Source: Rummeliibacillus pycnus_A
GTDB taxonomy: Bacteria; Bacillota; Bacilli; Bacillales_A; Planococcaceae
Direction: 5' to 3'
Assembly (NCBI RefSeq): GCF_044359855.1
Contig: NZ_CP132291.1
Span: forward strand, 1,240,001-1,304,000
DNA: 64,000 nucleotides
Part shown: in pieces, positions 60,818 to 64,000 of the stretch
Layout: each line of letters opens with the position of its first letter
Numbering within the stretch: the first letter of the stretch is position 1
Notes under the pieces: model-generated
What the model was told of the DNA's origin: nothing
Databases searched by the model: none
What the model saw: the letters and a program-made list of their open reading frames with translations, nothing else
Program-made: the position numbers and the translations under genes

Positions 60818-61330
60818 CTAGTATTGCATTAAAGTGAAGATATCATAGCCTTCTATTTTATCACGGCCATGTAATTCTTCGAGCTCGATTAAGAAGGCAC
60901 AGCCTACTACTTCTCCGCCCAGTTGTTCAATTAAACGAATTGCAGCATCAACAGTACCACCAGTAGCTAGTAAGTCATCTACGATTAAAACTTTTTGCCC
61001 TGGTTTCACTGCATCTTTGTGCATTGTTAATGTATCTTTACCATATTCGAGACCGTAGTCAGCAGTAATTACTTCACGTGGTAATTTACCGGGTTTACGT
61101 ACTGGTGCAAAACCAATTTCAAGCGCATAAGCTACTGGGCATCCTGTGATAAAACCGCGAGCCTCTGGTCCTACGATTAATTCAGCACCAACTTTTTTAG
61201 CGTATTCAACGATTTGGTCTGTTGCATATTTATAGGCTTTACCATTATCCATAATTGTTGTGATATCTTTGAAAGAAATGCCTTCTTTAGGCCAGTTTTC
61301 TACGATTGTCACATATTGTTTTAAATCCAT
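60818..61330 (-). CDS. apt: adenine phosphoribosyltransferase
   Basis: Joins adenine to PRPP to give AMP in purine salvage; it also consumes adenine released by MtnN. 170 residues; PRPP-binding motif VLIVDDLLATGGT at 114-126, GPEARGF at 54-60 and RKPGKLP at 78-84. Three bases after recJ, the same order as B. subtilis. Confidence 0.97.
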   Translation of the reverse strand: MDLKQYVTIVENWPKEGISFKDITTIMDNGKAYKYATDQIVEYAKKVGAELIVGPEARGFITGCPVAYALEIGFAPVRKPGKLPREVITADYGLEYGKDTLTMHKDAVKPGQKVLIVDDLLATGGTVDAAIRLIEQLGGEVVGCAFLIELEELHGRDKIEGYDIFTLMQY

Positions 61331-61332
61331 TA

Positions 61333-63678
61333 TTATTGTTCCTCCTCAGAAACTGTATGACCATTTAAACGGAGGTCAAACCAATCTCTTAAATCCTTAT
61401 ATGGCGCATACAATAGGGTTTGTTCTAAATCCATTTGTTGCGAGCGTTCTTGATAGATTTTAGCGCTTGTTAAATCTTTTTTAGGCGGATCATCTACAAT
61501 TTTCGCGAGTCCATTTTCTATTGTAACAAATCCAAGTTCAAAAAACACCTGTGTCATGAAAATAAGCATATCGCGGCTCCAGCCTTTATGTTTTGCTAAA
61601 TCAGTTAAATGCTGGCGCAAGTGAAAAATCTGTCTTTTTCTCAAAAATGAATAATACCACACAAACTGCTCTCGTGTAGGCATACCATCGAAATAGTGAG
61701 AATCTGGCATATAAAAATGTGCATATATTCGAGTTGGTTTTACGCATTTTAATAGCGATTCTAGTATTTGAACATTCTTTGGCAAATCTAATAATACGAC
61801 ATATGGACGACAATTTTCATTTGAAATATTTTCCGAAAACTCGTGGATTTCTTTCGGAATTAGAGATTCATAGTAGCTAATTGTTGCTTCTCTAAAGGCT
61901 AAAAAAGTAACTTCCTCAAGAGGAATGGTTTGTAACCAACGTGCTACTTGACGAATACCTCTTAAGTCAAACAGTTGCCATTCATCCGTTTTGACATCTT
62001 GTAGCATGAGTTGCGGCTTTTTACGACCATTCCATTCATTGATTTGAAGATCTCCAGCAAAGGACACCTTGATACCATATGTTAATTCATCTACTAAATA
62101 GCCTTTATGAAAACCTACTGCATCTAATTCTTGATTATTTGAACCTATTTGTAGCTTAATATGATCCTCATTTGCTCCAATTTTGCGCATTGATTGAACA
62201 GAGGCGTCTTCAATAGCATACATGGGTTTTGCAAAACTAGTACCAAACGGAGCTAATGTACGAACATCTTCGATTGCTTCGATATCAATTTCATCCATAG
62301 TAAGTGGAATATCAACTTCTAAAACAGGAATTAAATCTTCTTCTGTTAAACTCTCTCTGGCTTGTTTATCCAAGCGATATCGCAATTCATCGACATCTTC
62401 CATTGCAAGTGTCATCCCCGCAGCCATTGGATGTCCCCCGAATGCTGGCAAAATCTCTTTGTTTTTTGAAAGTTCCTTGTACATGTGAAAACCTTCAATA
62501 CTACGAGCAGATCCTTTTGCAGTACCCTTTTCTACATCTATCGAAAGGATAATTGTTGGGCGGTAGTATTTTTCTACAAGTCTCGATGCTACAATTCCAA
62601 CTACGCCTGGGTTCCAACCCTCTTCTGCAATGACTAATACTTGTGAATTGCCAATTTCCTCATCATTTTCAACCATAGCGATGGCTTGTTCAGTTATGTC
62701 TGTTACGATGGCTTGGCGTTCTTTATTCTGTTCATTTAAGTAATTCGCCATTGATATTGCTTCGTTTGTATCTTGAGCCATTAAGAAGTCAACACCTGGT
62801 GCTGCATCACCAAGTCTTCCTAGAGCATTTAGTCTTGGCGCAAAGCCAAAGCCAATTGTTTCTTCATTTATTTCTTGTTGGTTTGTTCCAGATACTTTAC
62901 ATAATGCTTTAACGGCAGGTCTTGTGGAAAGTTGTAATGCTTCAATTCCTGCTTTTACAAGATAACGATTTTCGTCTAGTAGTGGTACTAAATCAGCAAT
63001 CGTACCTATTGCAACGATTTCCACTAGATGTTTAGGAAATTCACCATATAATGCATGTGCTACTTTAAAGGCAACTCCAACGCCCGCTAATTCGCCAAAT
63101 GGATAATGCCCTTCTGGGTGTCTCGGATGAATAATAACATCTGCAGGAGGTAATATTTCACCTGGTTCATGGTGATCTGTAATGATAACGTCCATTCCTA
63201 AATCTTTAGCAACCTGAACTTCATGATTACCAGCAATACCGTTATCGACTGTAATAATGAGTCGGAAACCTTCATCATGTGCCTGTCTAAAAAGTCGTTC
63301 GCTTGGACCATAGCCATCTGTAAAACGATTAGGAATCATATGAGATACATCTGCACCAATGTCTTGTAAAACGGTTTTCATGACTGTCGTGCTAGTAATA
63401 CCATCGGCGTCGTAATCACCATATACTAGTATTTTTTCTTTATCTTGAATTGCTTTATTTATTCGTTCAACAGCTTCCTGCATGCCATGCAGTTCAAATG
63501 GATCATGGATGGCATTTTCGTCAATCGTTAAAAAATCACGAGCAGCCTCAACTGTATTGAAACCACGTGCTACTAAAATTTTAGCTGTAATTGATGAAGT
63601 TTTAAGTCCATCTTGTAGTTCTTTAACAAGCTGTTCATCTGGGCGATTAATACGCCATCTTTTTTCAGTCGCTGTCAT
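61333..63678 (-). CDS. recJ: single-strand-specific exonuclease RecJ
   Basis: 5'-3' single-strand DNA exonuclease of recombination and repair, 781 residues (B. subtilis 786). DHH-domain motifs: ILVYGDYDADGITSTTVM (about 80-97), TVDNGIAG, VIITDHHEPGE (about 167), IIHPRH, and GVGVAFKVAHAL; DHHA1 has EEGWNPGVVGIVASRLVEKYYRP and FGGHPMAAGMTL. An OB domain follows, then an extra C-terminal domain of about 200 residues, typical of Bacillota RecJ. Confidence 0.96.
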   Translation of the reverse strand: MTATEKRWRINRPDEQLVKELQDGLKTSSITAKILVARGFNTVEAARDFLTIDENAIHDPFELHGMQEAVERINKAIQDKEKILVYGDYDADGITSTTVMKTVLQDIGADVSHMIPNRFTDGYGPSERLFRQAHDEGFRLIITVDNGIAGNHEVQVAKDLGMDVIITDHHEPGEILPPADVIIHPRHPEGHYPFGELAGVGVAFKVAHALYGEFPKHLVEIVAIGTIADLVPLLDENRYLVKAGIEALQLSTRPAVKALCKVSGTNQQEINEETIGFGFAPRLNALGRLGDAAPGVDFLMAQDTNEAISMANYLNEQNKERQAIVTDITEQAIAMVENDEEIGNSQVLVIAEEGWNPGVVGIVASRLVEKYYRPTIILSIDVEKGTAKGSARSIEGFHMYKELSKNKEILPAFGGHPMAAGMTLAMEDVDELRYRLDKQARESLTEEDLIPVLEVDIPLTMDEIDIEAIEDVRTLAPFGTSFAKPMYAIEDASVQSMRKIGANEDHIKLQIGSNNQELDAVGFHKGYLVDELTYGIKVSFAGDLQINEWNGRKKPQLMLQDVKTDEWQLFDLRGIRQVARWLQTIPLEEVTFLAFREATISYYESLIPKEIHEFSENISNENCRPYVVLLDLPKNVQILESLLKCVKPTRIYAHFYMPDSHYFDGMPTREQFVWYYSFLRKRQIFHLRQHLTDLAKHKGWSRDMLIFMTQVFFELGFVTIENGLAKIVDDPPKKDLTSAKIYQERSQQMDLEQTLLYAPYKDLRDWFDLRLNGHTVSEEEQ

Positions 63679-63821
63679 TATGTCACTTCCTCATGAGTTT
63701 CATTATACAAAATATATGCGTTACTTTGAAAGTAGAATACAATATTGGGATTATTGAAGGGGGGATGAGGTTACTTTTGTAATTTAGAATTGGATGGTAA
63801 AAAGTATAATTTTGAAAAGGG

Positions 63822-63871
63822 TTGGACAAAAATTGAAGGGAATTTACTATATTAACACGCGTGTTTAATAT
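63822..63871 (+). promoter_or_regulatory. rightward promoter with overlapping palindrome
   Basis: TTGGAC (63822-63827), 17-base spacer, TACTAT (63845-63850). A 23-base near-palindrome (63849-63871) with arms ATATTAA / TTAATAT around ACACGCGTGT-like sequence starts at the -10 box, as for a repressor site. The target gene is outside the window. Confidence 0.5.
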
Positions 63872-63889
63872 CCAGTTTTATCCATAGTA

Positions 63890-64000
63890 AATAGATGATC
63901 AACCGCTACCCGCTACGGATTGCTCGCTTTCCTGCGGGCGTGCGTTGAGCCGCTTCGGGGCAACAGGATGTTGGTCACGGAGTCGTTGCCACAGGACGTG
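63890..64000. repeat. GC-rich dispersed repeat, cut by the window edge
   Basis: Contains CTCGCTTTCCTGCGGGCG, GTTGAGCC and GGAGTCGTTGCC, related to the cores of the elements at 24758 and 41955 but more diverged. The right end is not included. Confidence 0.55.

Larger units (their letters stand above)
63679..64000. other. gene-free region at the right edge
   Basis: 322 bases upstream of recJ. It holds a rightward promoter with an overlapping palindrome (63822-63871) and the start of a GC-rich repeat (from about 63890). No gene is visible before the edge. Confidence 0.6.

Noticed and set aside
1..64000. CRISPR array, prophage, tRNA or rRNA genes
   Set aside because: No regularly spaced direct repeats, no phage genes and no tRNA-like cloverleaf were noticed; the window is core chromosome with small repeats only.

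Overview
The window reads as one continuous core-chromosome segment of a low-GC, endospore-forming member of the Bacillota, order Bacillales. Gene content and order follow the well-known Bacillus subtilis stretch from rpsT and the comE locus through yqeG-yqeM, greA-udk-yrrMNO-mltG, alaS, recD2-mnmA-cymR-rarA and hisS-aspS to relA-apt-recJ. An uninterrupted sigK supports sporulation. Several traits point, by inference, to the Planococcaceae (Lysinibacillus/Solibacillus type) rather than Bacillus itself: ptsHI lies inside an amino-sugar cluster, the mur operon has the Staphylococcus-like order mupG-murQ-murP-murR, and GC-rich miniature repeats are scattered between genes.

Layout. 1-13.8 kb: rpsT, holA, a small yqzM, the competence genes comEA/EB/EC, the ribosome-assembly and cofactor operon (psd, yqeG, yqeH, aroE, yhbY, nadD, yqeK, rsfS, yqeM), divergent pssA, sigK and mtnN. 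13.8-25.2 kb: yrrS, greA, udk, the wobble-uridine modification set trhP2-trhP1-trmR, mltG, two DUF1292 genes, ruvX, ireB and alaS behind a T-box leader. 25.2-37 kb: recD2, a TPR gene, mnmA, a cysteine desulfurase, cymR, divergent rarA, then an accessory PadR-DUF2812-ABC exporter group, and tcdA. 37-51.7 kb: a cell-wall sugar recovery region with the MurNAc operon, an S9 peptidase, nagB, ptsHI and nagE-nagA-nagR. 51.9-64 kb: a 6S RNA gene, T-box-controlled hisS-aspS, the SH3/amidase gene yrvJ, dtd, relA, apt and recJ.

How the parts work together. The 37-51.7 kb block forms a route for recycling peptidoglycan sugars: MurP and NagE import and phosphorylate MurNAc-type sugars and GlcNAc with phosphate from the adjacent PtsI/PtsH, MupG and MurQ convert the muramyl products to GlcNAc-6-P, and NagA and NagB pass this to fructose-6-P. 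MurR and NagR are the local regulators. A second theme is tRNA quality: TrhP1/P2, TrmR, MnmA with its sulfur donor, TcdA, three tRNA synthetases and D-Tyr-tRNA deacylase all lie here.

The less ordinary signals are non-coding: a miniature element lodged in the alaS leader between the T-box terminator and the ribosome-binding site; a related element with a perfect 9-bp target duplication between greA and udk; a nested pair upstream of the mur operon; a 6S RNA not apparent from protein coding; a PadR promoter covered by palindromes; and a comEC gene whose natural start seems to be a non-AUG codon inside comEB.
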